From contig NZ_PDOC01000015.1 in the NCBI RefSeq assembly GCF_002760655.1, positions 62,001 through 126,000 of the forward strand: a stretch of DNA of 64,000 nt. Reading direction: 5' to 3'. The position numbers and the translations under genes were made by a program. Every line of letters begins with the position of its first letter. Position 1 is the first letter of the stretch. This document shows, one piece after another, positions 38,556 to 47,239 of this stretch. This DNA comes from Massilia eurypsychrophila. GTDB taxonomy: Bacteria > Pseudomonadota > Gammaproteobacteria > Burkholderiales > Burkholderiaceae_D. The notes beneath the pieces were generated by a model. It saw nothing but the letters and a program-made list of their open reading frames with translations, ran no database searches and had not been told where the DNA came from.

Positions 38556-39599
38556 TCACGGCCGCGCCAGCGCCGGCAAAATCAAGGTCGTCAGCAACTT
38601 GTCGCTGAGCGGATGGGCGCCGCGGACCTGGAAGTTCGTTGTCGTGATGACGACAACCGCGTCCTGGGCGGGTAACACGAACACCTTGTTCCCTCCCGAG
38701 CCCGCCATGCTGTAAGCGGGGACATCGCCGCCGTCGGCCTTCAACGTTTGCAGCCACCACAGGTAGCCGTAGTTGTAGTCGTCGCGCGCATGGGCATGCG
38801 GCGCAATCGACCGGCTGACCCAGGTGGTTGAAATGACCTGCTTGCCATCCCGGCGGCCGCCATCGAGGTAGAGCTGGCCCTGTTTCATCAAGTCCACGCT
38901 GCGCAGCTGCAGACCGCCGCCGGTCATGGCCGTCCCTTTCGGTTGCAACTGCCATTTCACCTTGTCGATGCCAAGCGGCGCGAACAAATTGGCCGCGGCA
39001 AATTCCTGCACGCTCTGGCCGGTCACCCGCTCGAGCAGCGGGCCAAGCAGCGCCACACCCGCGGTGCAGTAACTCCAGGCTCGGCCATATGGCGAACTCT
39101 CCGGGCGTGGCTGCCATTCCGGGAAACCCCTGATCGGCAGGTCGGCGGCGAATCGGCTCCAGTCTTCGACCAGGTACATGCGTTCCTCATTGCCGCGAGA
39201 GAGCTGGTTATCGTCGTCGCACTCGAGCAGGGAACTCATGGTCAGAAAATCCTCGACCGTGATCTTGTCCTTGCGCGGGTCGGCAGCGGCCAGCGGTCGC
39301 AACTCTGGAAAATGCGGCAATACCGGACTGTCCAGACGCAGCATGTTGCGCTCGACGGCCAGGCCCACCAGCATCCCCGCCACCGTTTTGGTGACGGAGC
39401 GCGTATTGCGCAGGCCCTCGGCGCCGGCCTGATCGAAATAATGTTCGTAGACCACCTTGCCATGCCGGGCCACCACGACGCTGGTGATCTGCTTGAACGT
39501 GCCGGCCTCGATGGCGGTGGTGACAGCATCGAACTGGGCCGCGCGGGCGTTGGCGCCGGCGCACAAAATGACGGCCGCAAAGGGCGCATATCGCAACAT
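38556..39599 (-). CDS. Serine hydrolase of the beta-lactamase/esterase (class C) fold
   Basis: A 347-residue exported protein with a short signal peptide (VILCAGANARA). The S-x-x-K motif is SVTK in NTRSVTKTVAGML, and the second motif is YCT (WSYCTAGVALLG) in place of YxN. The third (KTG-like) box is probably SGGNKVFV. Such proteins act as esterases, D-amino acid peptidases or transacylases more often than as true beta-lactamases. It lies 28 bases downstream of an AraC-family regulator on the same strand, which may control it. Its natural substrate cannot be read from sequence. Confidence 0.87.
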   Translation of the reverse strand: MLRYAPFAAVILCAGANARAAQFDAVTTAIEAGTFKQITSVVVARHGKVVYEHYFDQAGAEGLRNTRSVTKTVAGMLVGLAVERNMLRLDSPVLPHFPELRPLAAADPRKDKITVEDFLTMSSLLECDDDNQLSRGNEERMYLVEDWSRFAADLPIRGFPEWQPRPESSPYGRAWSYCTAGVALLGPLLERVTGQSVQEFAAANLFAPLGIDKVKWQLQPKGTAMTGGGLQLRSVDLMKQGQLYLDGGRRDGKQVISTTWVSRSIAPHAHARDDYNYGYLWWLQTLKADGGDVPAYSMAGSGGNKVFVLPAQDAVVVITTTNFQVRGAHPLSDKLLTTLILPALARP

Positions 39600-39627
39600 G
39601 GTGTACTCCTGAAATGAAAAGCCCAGT

Positions 39628-40479
39628 CTAGCCAGCCCGCCGGGGCGTCGTCTTGGACGTTTGAAACATTCGTTGGCGATAGCTGGCCGGCGTCATGCCG
39701 TACTGGGCCCGGAAGGCGCGGTTCATGTGGCTCTGGTCGGCGAAGCCAGCAGTGGCCGCCACCTCGGCCATGGCCAGAGCGGGGCGGCGCAGCAGGCCGC
39801 TGGCTTGTTCGACGCGGCGCCAACGAAGCAATTCGCCCGGCGAACAGCCCCAGGCCTGGCGGAACACCCGCGCCAGGTGCACCGGGTGCACGCCGAGCGC
39901 GGCGGCGAGGTCGGCGATGCGCAGCTGGCTGTCGGCGGCCATGTCCATGACGGCGTCGTAGGCCTGGTGCACCCAGGGCGGCAACGCGCGTGGCTCGCTG
40001 GCGGTGATGCCGCGCAGGCTGGCGAGCACCTCCCAGGCGCCCGCCTCCAGCACGGCAACGTCACCACCGCGGCCGATCTCACGGGCGACGCGAAACGCCG
40101 CGGCCACGCCGGCCGGCGCGGCCAGCACAGTGGCTTGCTGCGGGGCGCCGCGCAAGGCGTGGGCGCCTTCGATCACGGCCGGATCGAGCGACAGCGTGAG
40201 AAAGCTGCCCTTGCCGTCGACAAACCGATCGCGGTGCGTGGTGCCGGCGGGATTGAATACCAGCGTGGGTGAGGCCGCGCGCGCCGGGGCGTGCAGCGCG
40301 CTGGAAATATAGACGCCGGACAGCACCAGGACGAAGTGCGCATCGTCATGCCGATGGGTGCACACTTCGTCCTCGCTGCGCGTGGCGGTCAGCCGCTGGA
40401 TGTCGAACACACTGCCGCCCACACCATCGTGCGACTCGCCATAAAACTCGCCGGATTTGAACTGGATCGGATGTGCCAT
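39628..40479 (-). CDS. AraC-family transcriptional regulator
   Basis: A 283-residue DNA-binding protein: N-terminal cupin-like sensor (CTHRHDDAHFVLVLSG, LVFNPAGTTHRDRF) and a C-terminal double helix-turn-helix with LRIADLAAALGVHPVHLARVF and MAEVAATAGFADQSHMNRAFRAQYGMTPASYRQ. The histidine-rich front part may bind a metal or small ligand. The serine hydrolase gene follows directly and the Vat-like acetyltransferase gene is divergent, so either could be its target. The ligand is unknown. Confidence 0.9.
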   Translation of the reverse strand: MAHPIQFKSGEFYGESHDGVGGSVFDIQRLTATRSEDEVCTHRHDDAHFVLVLSGVYISSALHAPARAASPTLVFNPAGTTHRDRFVDGKGSFLTLSLDPAVIEGAHALRGAPQQATVLAAPAGVAAAFRVAREIGRGGDVAVLEAGAWEVLASLRGITASEPRALPPWVHQAYDAVMDMAADSQLRIADLAAALGVHPVHLARVFRQAWGCSPGELLRWRRVEQASGLLRRPALAMAEVAATAGFADQSHMNRAFRAQYGMTPASYRQRMFQTSKTTPRRAG

Positions 40480-40645
40480 GCCGGCATGATACGTTCGCGC
40501 TGCAACGGAATTCTGGCATTACCGACGAGTAGCGCCTGCGGTGGGATGAATGGTTGGCGGGCCGGTATGAGCGGGAGCGGCGGGCCGCATGGCGCACTTT
40601 TGAAATCAGCTAAACTTTAGTTTGCACAACTTTATGGAGCATGCC

Positions 40646-41287
40646 TTGAACGGACCCGACCCAGCAAACCCGCACCCGATGGAAGGCTTTCCGCAGGTGT
40701 GCTACCTGAAGAACATTATCGACAATCCCAACATCGTCGTCGGTGACTACACCTATTACGACGATCCGGAAGACTGCCGCAATTTCGAACGCAACGTCCT
40801 GTACCACTTCCCGTTCATCGGCGACAAACTCATCATCGGTAAATTCTGTGCCATTGCGCGCGGCGCCAAATTTATCATGAATGGCGCGAATCACAAGGTG
40901 TCCGGTTTCTCGACCTATCCGTTTCAAATATTCGGCAACGGCTGGCAGAAAGTGATGCCGGGACCGGGCGACTTGCCCTATAAAGGCGACACGGTCATCG
41001 GCAACGATGTGTGGATTGGCTATGACGCGCTGGTAATGCCGGGCGTGAAAATTGGTGATGGCGCGATCGTCTCCTCCCGCTCCGTCGTTGTCGGCGACGT
41101 TGCGCCCTACACCGTTGTCGGCGGCAATCCGGCGAAACTACTCAAGCATCGCTTTGCGCCGCAGGTGATCGACGCATTGGCGACGATCGCATGGTGGGAC
41201 TGGCCGATCGAGAAAATCACGCGGCACCTGCACCTCATTACTGCCAGTGACATCGATGCGCTGCAAGGGTGCGCGCGGGAACCCTAG
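40646..41287 (+). CDS. Vat/CatB-like xenobiotic O-acetyltransferase (hexapeptide repeat)
   Basis: The best start is TTG 40646, six bases after GGAG; the product then begins MNGPDPANPHPMEGF, lining up with the N-terminus of streptogramin acetyltransferases. 213 residues. Left-handed beta-helix repeats: VVGDYTYYDDPEDCRNFE, IIGKFCAIARGAKFIMNGANH (with the catalytic-site histidine), STYPFQIFGNGW, then TVIGNDVWIGYDALVMPGV and a C-terminal IAWWDWPIEKI. The family acetylates streptogramin A or chloramphenicol. Activity against a drug here is unproven; chromosomal relatives may have other substrates. Its stop overlaps the convergent methyltransferase gene. Confidence 0.9.
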   Translation: MNGPDPANPHPMEGFPQVCYLKNIIDNPNIVVGDYTYYDDPEDCRNFERNVLYHFPFIGDKLIIGKFCAIARGAKFIMNGANHKVSGFSTYPFQIFGNGWQKVMPGPGDLPYKGDTVIGNDVWIGYDALVMPGVKIGDGAIVSSRSVVVGDVAPYTVVGGNPAKLLKHRFAPQVIDALATIAWWDWPIEKITRHLHLITASDIDALQGCAREP

Positions 41288-42018
41288 AGCTCGCGGCAAT
41301 CGCGTTGCATGACGATGAAATAGGCCTCGGGATTGAACCACGTCCCAAGCAGTCCAAACGGACTGGCACACGCTTTGATCAGCGAAAATCGCTCGGCTAC
41401 ATGCTGGCGAAAGATCCGATGGTCGAAGCCGAGGTGCTCATGGTGCACTTCGATGTCAGGCGGCAGCATGCCGAGCGGCCGGTCTTTAGGCGGAAAGCCA
41501 AGCACTGCGCGCAGCACATTGAGTGGGCGCGCGTCGAATGCACCGAAGCGGCGGCTCATCCGAAACAGGCCCTTGTAGAGCGCCGGCAAACCCACTTCGA
41601 CCGGCACGCCGAAAATGACTTCGGATCCGTGCTTGACCAGCTGGTCGATCTGGTTCAGCGCGTTGCCGCGCGCTTTCACGGGAATGTGTTCGAAGACTTC
41701 AAGGCAGAACAAAACGTCCACTGACGCCGTCGGCAAGTCGCTGAAGGCGGCGTAGAACTCGATGCGCGGCACACCTTGCAGTTCGTGCTTCGCTTCGGCC
41801 AGCAGGTCGGAGCACGGCTCGTAACAGATGATCGTCGCATTGGGATATTCGTGCACCAGCAGCTTGCACAGTTCGCCGCTGCCCGATCCGAAGTCGAGCA
41901 CCAGGCGCACGCTGGCTTTTTCCCTGGCGGCGGCCGCGATGGCCGTCAGCAGGCGCTGCCGCTGCAGCCAGCGCTTGATGCGGTTCTTGTCGTTAAATAC
42001 GCCTTCGGTATAGCTCAC
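41284..42018 (-). CDS. Class I SAM-dependent methyltransferase
   Basis: The GTG at 42018 follows AGGAG by seven bases and begins MSYTEGVFNDKNRIKRWLQR; 244 residues. The frame stays open upstream, but that extension looks non-coding. Motif I is LVLDFGSGSGELCKLL near residue 37, then ATIICYEPCSDLLAEAK with the ribose-binding glutamate, and DVLFCLEVFEHIP as motif post-I/III, in the Methyltransf_11/23 style seen in lipid or glycan modifiers. The substrate is unknown. It converges with the Vat-like gene, overlapping by four bases. Confidence 0.83.
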   Translation of the reverse strand: MSYTEGVFNDKNRIKRWLQRQRLLTAIAAAAREKASVRLVLDFGSGSGELCKLLVHEYPNATIICYEPCSDLLAEAKHELQGVPRIEFYAAFSDLPTASVDVLFCLEVFEHIPVKARGNALNQIDQLVKHGSEVIFGVPVEVGLPALYKGLFRMSRRFGAFDARPLNVLRAVLGFPPKDRPLGMLPPDIEVHHEHLGFDHRIFRQHVAERFSLIKACASPFGLLGTWFNPEAYFIVMQRDCREL

Positions 42019-42396
42019 AGCCGTTCTCCTGAACTGGTCAGGAATGGTGACCGTTGCCGCGATTATAAGGGCTACCTCAGCCGCTACCCTGCCCGCTAGA
42101 AAAAGCCGTTGCCCGAGGCAAACCTCCAACATGCATACACACGATTTCACCGAAAAAGTAAACGTCCAGATTCGGGGCAGGCTTCGAAAAACAACAGCAC
42201 TTGCAGCATGATATGCATGTACGCATAGGAGAAACCGTAGAAAATCCGCACATATGACGAAATAACGAGATATAAATCGTTAAGATTATTTTCACTGTTT
42301 TTGTTGCGGAAGCTATAGTTGTTGCCAACCCGCTGTGCAGGTGGGACCTATAGTTTGGTGGACCGATCGAAGTACATTTTCAGAAAGACTAACAAA
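42019..42396. other. AT-richer intergenic region before secreted-protease pair
   Basis: About 380 bases without a supported gene. It is AT-richer than its surroundings from 42200 to 42360 and holds the promoter candidate at 42291-42319. A second TATAGT lies at about 42350, in CCTATAGTTTGG. The far end carries the Shine-Dalgarno for the gene at 42397. Confidence 0.6.
42291..42319 (+). promoter_or_regulatory. Candidate sigma-70 promoter for the small secreted protein and protease genes
   Basis: TTCACT (42291-42296) and TATAGT (42314-42319) are separated by 17 bases in an AT-rich stretch upstream of ATG 42397. Confidence 0.45.
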
Positions 42397-42828
42397 ATGC
42401 ATAGCTCCGTGTTTTCACTCCGCACCTTGGTCGCTGTCGCGGCCCTGGCGCTGTCCGCCACGGTTTCCGCCGCTGGCCAGGACGCCCAAGCAGGCCAGAC
42501 TGTCTTCAAGGATCCGGCCACCGGCCAGATACGCAACCCGACCGCGACTGAAGCGAAACAGTTCAACGACCTGCGCGCCGCCCAGCGCAAGGCCGACGTG
42601 GCAGCACGTAAAGCATCCGGCGCTCCGGCGGCCGGCGTTCCCCGCCTGCAATCGAACGGCATCCTCGTCGCCGACCTCGACGAAAGCTCGATGACCTATT
42701 CGGTCGTTCGGCGCAATGCCCACGGCGGCCTCGATCACGAATGTGTCGACGGCGCCCACGCTGCAGCAAAGACCTTGTCCACCCCAGTGACCACGCAATC
42801 GAAGGAGCACCAGAATGAAGTCCAATAA
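42397..42828 (+). CDS. Small secreted protein, post-PEP-CTERM-1-like
   Basis: A 143-residue product from ATG 42397 with a clear signal peptide (LVAVAALALSATVSAAG). The mature start contains FKDPATGQIRNPTATEAKQF, similar in form to the D-x-x-T-G-x-x-R-x-P-T motif named post-PEP-CTERM-1 in database models; I recall this only by pattern. The rest is charged and has no known fold. Its last 14 bases overlap the start of the metalloprotease gene, so the pair is translationally coupled. It may be a chaperone, inhibitor or co-secreted partner of the protease; this is inference. Confidence 0.7.
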   Translation: MHSSVFSLRTLVAVAALALSATVSAAGQDAQAGQTVFKDPATGQIRNPTATEAKQFNDLRAAQRKADVAARKASGAPAAGVPRLQSNGILVADLDESSMTYSVVRRNAHGGLDHECVDGAHAAAKTLSTPVTTQSKEHQNEVQ

Positions 42829-44269
42829 GCTCCCGAGCCTGACACTGATCGCCGCGGCGCTGGCACTGTCGTGCGCCGCCGCCGGCACCGCGCAAGCGGC
42901 CGCCACGATTACCATCGTCAACGCCAACGCACCTGGCGTCGGCTTTAACGAGACGACCCCCGCCGCACCGGTTGGCGGCAACACCGGCACGACCGTCGGC
43001 CAGCAACGCCTGATCGCGTTCACGCATGCCGCAAACATCTGGGGCGCAACGCTGACCAGCGCGACGCCGATCGTCATCAACGCCGTGTTCCGGCCGCTGA
43101 CCTGCACCGCCACCGGCGCCACGCTCGGCAGTGCCGGCGCGACGCGTGTCTTCAGCGATTTTACTGGTGCGCCAAAAACTGGCACCTGGTATTCGTACGC
43201 GCTGGCCAACAAATTGTACGGTTCCGAGGCGTCGACCACTCCGGTTCCACAAATCAATGCCAACTTCAATTCCGAACTCGGCAAGCCGGGTTGCCTGACG
43301 GGCACATCGTTCTATCTGGGCCTGGACGCCAATCACGGCACCAACATCGACTTTGTCGCCACCTTGCTGCACGAAATGGGTCACGGCCTGGGCTTCCAGA
43401 CCTTTACCAACGGACTGTCCGGTAACCAGCTCGGCGCGGACGCGGCCGGTGTCGGCGGCCTGCCGTCGGCATGGGACCATTTCCTGCTCGACAACACGAC
43501 CAACAAGCTGTGGTCCGCGATGACGCCTGAAGAACGCCGTGCCTCCTCGCTCAAGCCGACAGGCCTGTCGTGGACCGGTGCGCGCGTCAACGCAGGGGTG
43601 CCTACCGTACTGTCCGCCACGCCGCAACTGCGCCTGGTCGGCTACGGCGCCAAGCAAGCTGCCAATCTGTACTCCGTCGGCGCAGCTGACTTCGGTCCGC
43701 CAATCGGCAGCCCGCCTGTCAGCGGCGAAATCGCCAAGGTCGCATTGCAGGCGGACAGCCCTGGCGTGGCATGCACCCCGTTCAACGCGGCCAACACGGC
43801 AGCTGTGTACGGCAAGATTGCCCTGGTCAGCCGCGGCACTTGCGGCTTCACCTTCAAGGTCAAGAACGCCCAGCTCGCTGGCGCGATCGGTGTGATTGTC
43901 GCTGACAACGTGCAAGCCGCGTTGAGCGGCCTGGGCGGAGTCGATCCAACCATCACGATCCCGGCCGTTCGTGTCACGCTCGCCGACGGCAACGCCATCG
44001 CCGCCAGCCTGGTCAAGCCAAACGGCGATATGGCCGGTACGGTCGGCAAGCTGGAACTGTCGAAAACGCTGATCGCGGGCACCGACTCGCAGCAACGCAT
44101 GACGATGTACGCGCCGAACCCGTACGAGTCTGGCTCGTCGATCTCGCACTTCAACACGTCCGCCAAGCGCAACCAGCTGATGGAGCCGTCCATCAGCGCC
44201 GACCTGACCCATTCGGTGACGTTGCCGGTGGACCTGACGTTCGAGCTGTTGAAGGATATTGGCTGGTAA
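42815..44269 (+). CDS. Secreted HExxH metalloprotease with inserted PA domain
   Basis: A 484-residue exported protein: signal peptide ending near AGTAQA, then a catalytic region with LLHEMGHGLGFQTF around residues 188-200 (HExxH zinc site, no obvious third histidine in the usual metzincin place). A protease-associated insert follows (SRGTCGFTFKVKNAQLAGAIGVIVADN, about 345-371), and the fold is completed by PSISADLTHSVTLPVDLTFELLKDIGW at the C-terminus. Cys pairs suggest disulfides. Similar PA-bearing proteases occur in betaproteobacteria and xanthomonads. It is coupled to the small secreted gene upstream and ends in a good terminator. Substrate unknown. Confidence 0.85.
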   Translation: MKSNKLPSLTLIAAALALSCAAAGTAQAAATITIVNANAPGVGFNETTPAAPVGGNTGTTVGQQRLIAFTHAANIWGATLTSATPIVINAVFRPLTCTATGATLGSAGATRVFSDFTGAPKTGTWYSYALANKLYGSEASTTPVPQINANFNSELGKPGCLTGTSFYLGLDANHGTNIDFVATLLHEMGHGLGFQTFTNGLSGNQLGADAAGVGGLPSAWDHFLLDNTTNKLWSAMTPEERRASSLKPTGLSWTGARVNAGVPTVLSATPQLRLVGYGAKQAANLYSVGAADFGPPIGSPPVSGEIAKVALQADSPGVACTPFNAANTAAVYGKIALVSRGTCGFTFKVKNAQLAGAIGVIVADNVQAALSGLGGVDPTITIPAVRVTLADGNAIAASLVKPNGDMAGTVGKLELSKTLIAGTDSQQRMTMYAPNPYESGSSISHFNTSAKRNQLMEPSISADLTHSVTLPVDLTFELLKDIGW

Positions 44270-44288
44270 TCTGACTGCCGCTGTTGTG

Positions 44289-44319
44289 AAAAAACCGCCT
44301 GCTTGCAGGCGGTTTTTTT
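44289..44319 (+). terminator. Rho-independent terminator after metalloprotease gene
   Basis: Perfect stem CCGCCTGC / GCAGGCGG with a two-base nominal loop, flanked by A-run and T-run of about six, so it may work in both directions. Confidence 0.9.
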
Positions 44320-44534
44320 ATGCCCGAAGCTGCTTGGTCCGCGTACCCGGCGCCGCGTGCGACCAGGCGGATCGTCGTCAAGAAGTTGAGCGATGTTCGC
44401 GTGGATTTGGCGTGGTCTGTTTGCACTGTCGAACGGCGCCGCGAAAGTTCATTTGAGCTCGACTGACACATTAGAGATATATCAATCGAATTCGCGCGGC
44501 TCGCAATAACCTTTGTCCAAGTTCAAAGCGAAAA

Positions 44535-44623
44535 TGAAGGTTGGCAGAGCGGTTTATTGCACCACTCGTTAAGAGTGGTGAGGGCGCAATTTCCCTCCGC
44601 AGGTTCGAATCCTGCACCTTCAT
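44535..44623 (+). tRNA. Type II tRNA-like gene, serine-type body, anticodon TTA (ochre suppressor-like)
   Basis: All arms can be drawn: acceptor TGAAGGT / ACCTTCA (44535-44541, 44616-44622, perfect), T8 G9, D-arm GCA/TGC with loop GAGCGGTTTAT, anticodon stem CCACT / AGTGG (perfect), long variable arm GAGGG / CCCTC, T-arm GCAGG / CCTGC with loop TTCGAAT. The D-arm and long variable arm resemble tRNA-Ser. The seven-base anticodon loop is CGTTAAG, placing TTA (44569-44571) as anticodon, which would read the stop codon UAA. Oddities: G at position 33 instead of the near-universal T, discriminator T instead of G, no encoded CCA. It may be a suppressor, a decayed tRNA-Ser or a tRNA-like RNA. Confidence 0.7.
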
Positions 44624-44859
44624 CCGCCGTAACGAAGGGCGTTTCCTTCAGCACTGCAACGAAATAGGACGGGGCAAATTGCGGCTCTGGCTAAAGTTTC
44701 CACCCAACGGTCAGCTATGCTTCTAGCTGTAAAACTCGCCGTCCACGCAATCTATCGATACGCATTGCCACGGTGCCAAAAGCCGCAAAAATGAGAATGG
44801 GAGCGCGCGATATTCCAGGACCCTACTAGCGTTATGCGCTGAGTAGGGGCACGCAGACG
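44624..44859. other. Intergenic region downstream of tRNA-like gene
   Basis: No gene or clear repeat is seen. Base composition is lower in GC than the flanking housekeeping genes. No integrase or attachment-site duplication of the tRNA 3' end is visible here. Confidence 0.5.
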
Positions 44860-45150
44860 TTAGAGAAGTCGTTGATAATTAGCAAGGCGAATTATCTCGA
44901 TCCCGTCAGTAATAGAGCGGCAAAAAATGATGTAACGCTCGCATGGAAAACTGCGCAAGTTCGGCATCAGGTCATCACGCAGACGTCCTAGCACCGGTTG
45001 ATACGCCAGGAGCCTGAATTTAGGGCGCTTGAATTTAGCTGTCATCCGATCGACAAAGGCGTCGGCTTGAGGCACGCTGTCTTGGGCGATGTAATCCCAA
45101 ATCCCATCAATATCAATCCGGGCACGGGGACGTACCACGAAACGCGGCAT
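44860..45150 (-). CDS. parE: ParE/RelE-family toxin
   Basis: A 96-residue basic protein of the RelE/ParE fold: MPRFVVRPRARIDIDGIWDYIA at the start, DDLMPNLRSFPCERYIIFC and a C-terminal DGIEIIRLANYQRLL. ParE toxins inhibit gyrase; RelE-like members cut mRNA on ribosomes. The shape favours ParE. The ATG lies immediately after the antitoxin stop (no gap), the classic toxin-antitoxin arrangement. The pair lies beside tRNA genes, a common landing place for mobile DNA. Confidence 0.88.
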   Translation of the reverse strand: MPRFVVRPRARIDIDGIWDYIAQDSVPQADAFVDRMTAKFKRPKFRLLAYQPVLGRLRDDLMPNLRSFPCERYIIFCRSITDGIEIIRLANYQRLL

Positions 45151-45420
45151 CTACACCCCGCTTGCCGATTTAGCCGCCCGCCTGGCACGCCCGGCAGCCT
45201 TGACCTCCTCAGAATTCCACTCGACCGCTGGACCGCTGTCCAGCCCTTTTTGTATCTCCTGTCGAAGTTGTTCAAGTCTGGCTAGCCGTAACTGGTCCCG
45301 CTCATCCATAAGGCGCAGCGCTTCGCGAACAACCTCGCTCGCAGACGCATACAAGCCGGAGGTCACTTTTTGCCGCACCATTTCTTCAAGCTGCGGCGTT
45401 AAATCTATGCTCATGGCCAT
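45151..45420 (-). CDS. parD: ParD-type antitoxin (ribbon-helix-helix)
   Basis: The start at ATG 45420 or 45414 is preceded by GGGGGA; 89 residues from the first. MSIDLTPQLEEMVRQKV and SGLYASASEVVREALRLMDE form the ribbon-helix-helix DNA-binding and dimer region; the acidic, helical C-terminus (EQLRQEIQKGLDSG) wraps the toxin. It would neutralise ParE and repress the shared promoter, expected just upstream of 45420. The frame stays open upstream to 45486 without a supported start. Confidence 0.88.
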   Translation of the reverse strand: MAMSIDLTPQLEEMVRQKVTSGLYASASEVVREALRLMDERDQLRLARLEQLRQEIQKGLDSGPAVEWNSEEVKAAGRARRAAKSASGV

Positions 45421-45587
45421 CTTATCCCCCAGTTGTCTGGTCCAATCATATGCAGACTGCCAATCTTCGACAATTATCGCGGCCAAACTTCCAGGTCAAC
45501 CGGAGCCGTGGGTGGACGCGGTCCGCAGCTTCTGGTCCGAAGTGAGCCAATCCGCTGTGAAGCGGGCAAGAATCTTTAGCTTTTGAC

Positions 45588-45664
<77 letters not shown>

Positions 45665-45745
45665 TATGTGAAGCGGTGCTACAAGAAATGTAGCACGCAA
45701 TAGAAAACGGGCCGTCACCAAAGTGACAGCCCGTCTTGTAAAACT

Positions 45746-45822
45746 TGGTCGGAGTACAAGGATTCGAACCTTGGACCCCCTGGTCCCAAACCAGGTGCGC
45801 TACCGGGCTGCGCCACACTCCG
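45746..45822 (-). tRNA. tRNA-Pro (anticodon TGG)
   Basis: Seventy-seven bases on the minus strand: acceptor CGGAGTG / TACTCCG with one G-T pair, anticodon loop TTTGGGA giving TGG, T-arm CAAGG TTCGAAT CCTTG, discriminator A and encoded CCA. It lies directly downstream of glmM on the same strand. Confidence 0.97.
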
Positions 45823-45878
45823 AAGACAATATAATACCGCGTCGCGCCCTTCCCGTCAATGTGGCGCGGCCTTTTTGC

Positions 45879-47219
45879 TTAGGCCGGCGCAACCTTGTCG
45901 GCGATGCGGCGGGCCATGCTTTCGGCCATCTGCGCGTTCTTCGCTTCAACCATCACGCGGATCAGCGGCTCGGTGCCGGACGCGCGGATCAACACCCGGC
46001 CAGCGTCGCCCAGCTCGCGCTCGACGGCATCCTTCTCGGCCACCATCGCGGCGTTCCTGGTCCAGTCGAAACCGGGCGCCACCTTCAGGTTGATCAGCGT
46101 CTGCGGATACAAGGTCAGCTCGCCGCAGCACTCGGCCAGCGACTTGCCGCCGCGCTTCAATGCGGACAGCACTTGCAGCGCGGATACGATGCCGTCGCCG
46201 GTGGTGTGCTTGTCGAGCGCCAGCAGGTGGCCGGAACCTTCGCCGCCGAACAGCCAGCCCTTTTCCTGCATCACTTCGAGCACGTAGCGGTCGCCCACCT
46301 TGGCGCGAGCGAAGCCGATGCCAAGTTCCTTGAACGCCACTTCGAGCGCCATGTTGGTCATCAAGGTGCCGACGGCGCCGGCCACTGGGCCGGTCGCCAT
46401 GCGGTCGCGCACCATCACGTACAGCAACTCGTCGCCGTTGTAGAGGCGGCCTGCCGCGTCGCACATGATCAGGCGGTCGGCGTCGCCGTCGAGGGCGATG
46501 CCAAGGTCGGCCTTGTGCTCGACCACCGCGGCCGACAGCGCCTGCGGTGCGGTCGCGCCAAAGCCGGCGTTGATGTTGTAGCCGTCCGGCGTGGCGCCGA
46601 TCGAGATGACTTCCGCGCCCAGCTCGTGAAACACGGGCGGCGCAATGTGATACGCCGCACCGTGCGCGCAGTCGACCACGATCTTCAGTCCTTTGAGGTC
46701 AAGCTCGTTCGGGAAGCTGCTCTTGCAAAACTCGATGTAGCGGCCCTGGGCGTCGAACAATCGCTTGGCGCGCCCGAGCTTTTGCGGCTCGACGCATTCC
46801 ATCGGCTCGTCGATCGCCGCTTCGATCTCGTACTCGACTGCATCGGGCAGCTTGGTGCCGTGCTCGGAGAAGAACTTGATGCCGTTGTCCTGGTACGGAT
46901 TGTGCGACGCCGAAATGACGACGCCGGCCGACAGGCGCAGCGCGCGCGTCAGGTAGGCAATCGCCGGTGTCGGCATCGGGCCGGCCAGCATGACGTCGAC
47001 GCCAGCGGCAGCGAAGCCGGCTTCCAGCGCCGCCTCGAGCATGTAGCCGGAGATGCGCGTGTCTTTGCCGATCAGCACGGTCGGGCGGCCGCTCGAGCCC
47101 GTCGATTTTGCCAGCACCTTGCCGGCTGCGTAGCCGAGGCGCATCACGAAGTCAGGGGTAATCGGGGCTACGCCAACCAGGCCACGGATGCCGTCGGTAC
47201 CAAAATATTTACGTCCCAT
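45879..47219 (-). CDS. glmM: Phosphoglucosamine mutase
   Basis: A 446-residue cytoplasmic enzyme converting glucosamine-6-phosphate to glucosamine-1-phosphate for UDP-GlcNAc, hence peptidoglycan, LPS and the wecB substrate. Hallmarks: YFGTDGIRG at the N-terminus, the phosphoserine loop [17 protein letters not shown] near residue 103, metal-binding DGDADR ([11 protein letters not shown]), sugar-binding GEGSGH and the C-terminal phosphate loop [12 protein letters not shown]. It sits 20 bases downstream of folP, the order usual after ftsH in proteobacteria. tRNA-Pro and tRNA-Arg follow on the same strand. Confidence 0.98.
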   Translation of the reverse strand: MGRKYFGTDGIRGLVGVAPITPDFVMRLGYAAGKVLAKSTGSSGRPTVLIGKDTRISGYMLEAALEAGFAAAGVDVMLAGPMPTPAIAYLTRALRLSAGVVISASHNPYQDNGIKFFSEHGTKLPDAVEYEIEAAIDEPMECVEPQKLGRAKRLFDAQGRYIEFCKSSFPNELDLKGLKIVVDCAHGAAYHIAPPVFHELGAEVISIGATPDGYNINAGFGATAPQALSAAVVEHKADLGIALDGDADRLIMCDAAGRLYNGDELLYVMVRDRMATGPVAGAVGTLMTNMALEVAFKELGIGFARAKVGDRYVLEVMQEKGWLFGGEGSGHLLALDKHTTGDGIVSALQVLSALKRGGKSLAECCGELTLYPQTLINLKVAPGFDWTRNAAMVAEKDAVERELGDAGRVLIRASGTEPLIRVMVEAKNAQMAESMARRIADKVAPA

Positions 47220-47239
47220 TTTTCTTCTCTTTATGTAAA

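Noticed and set aside
42077-42328. 83-codon minus-strand open frame upstream of the secreted protease pair
   Set aside because: No Shine-Dalgarno, unusual composition and it covers the likely promoter region.
44560-44576. Other anticodon registers (CGT, GTT, TAA) for the tRNA-like gene
   Set aside because: Each breaks the five-pair anticodon stem; only the TTA register keeps a perfect stem with a seven-base loop.
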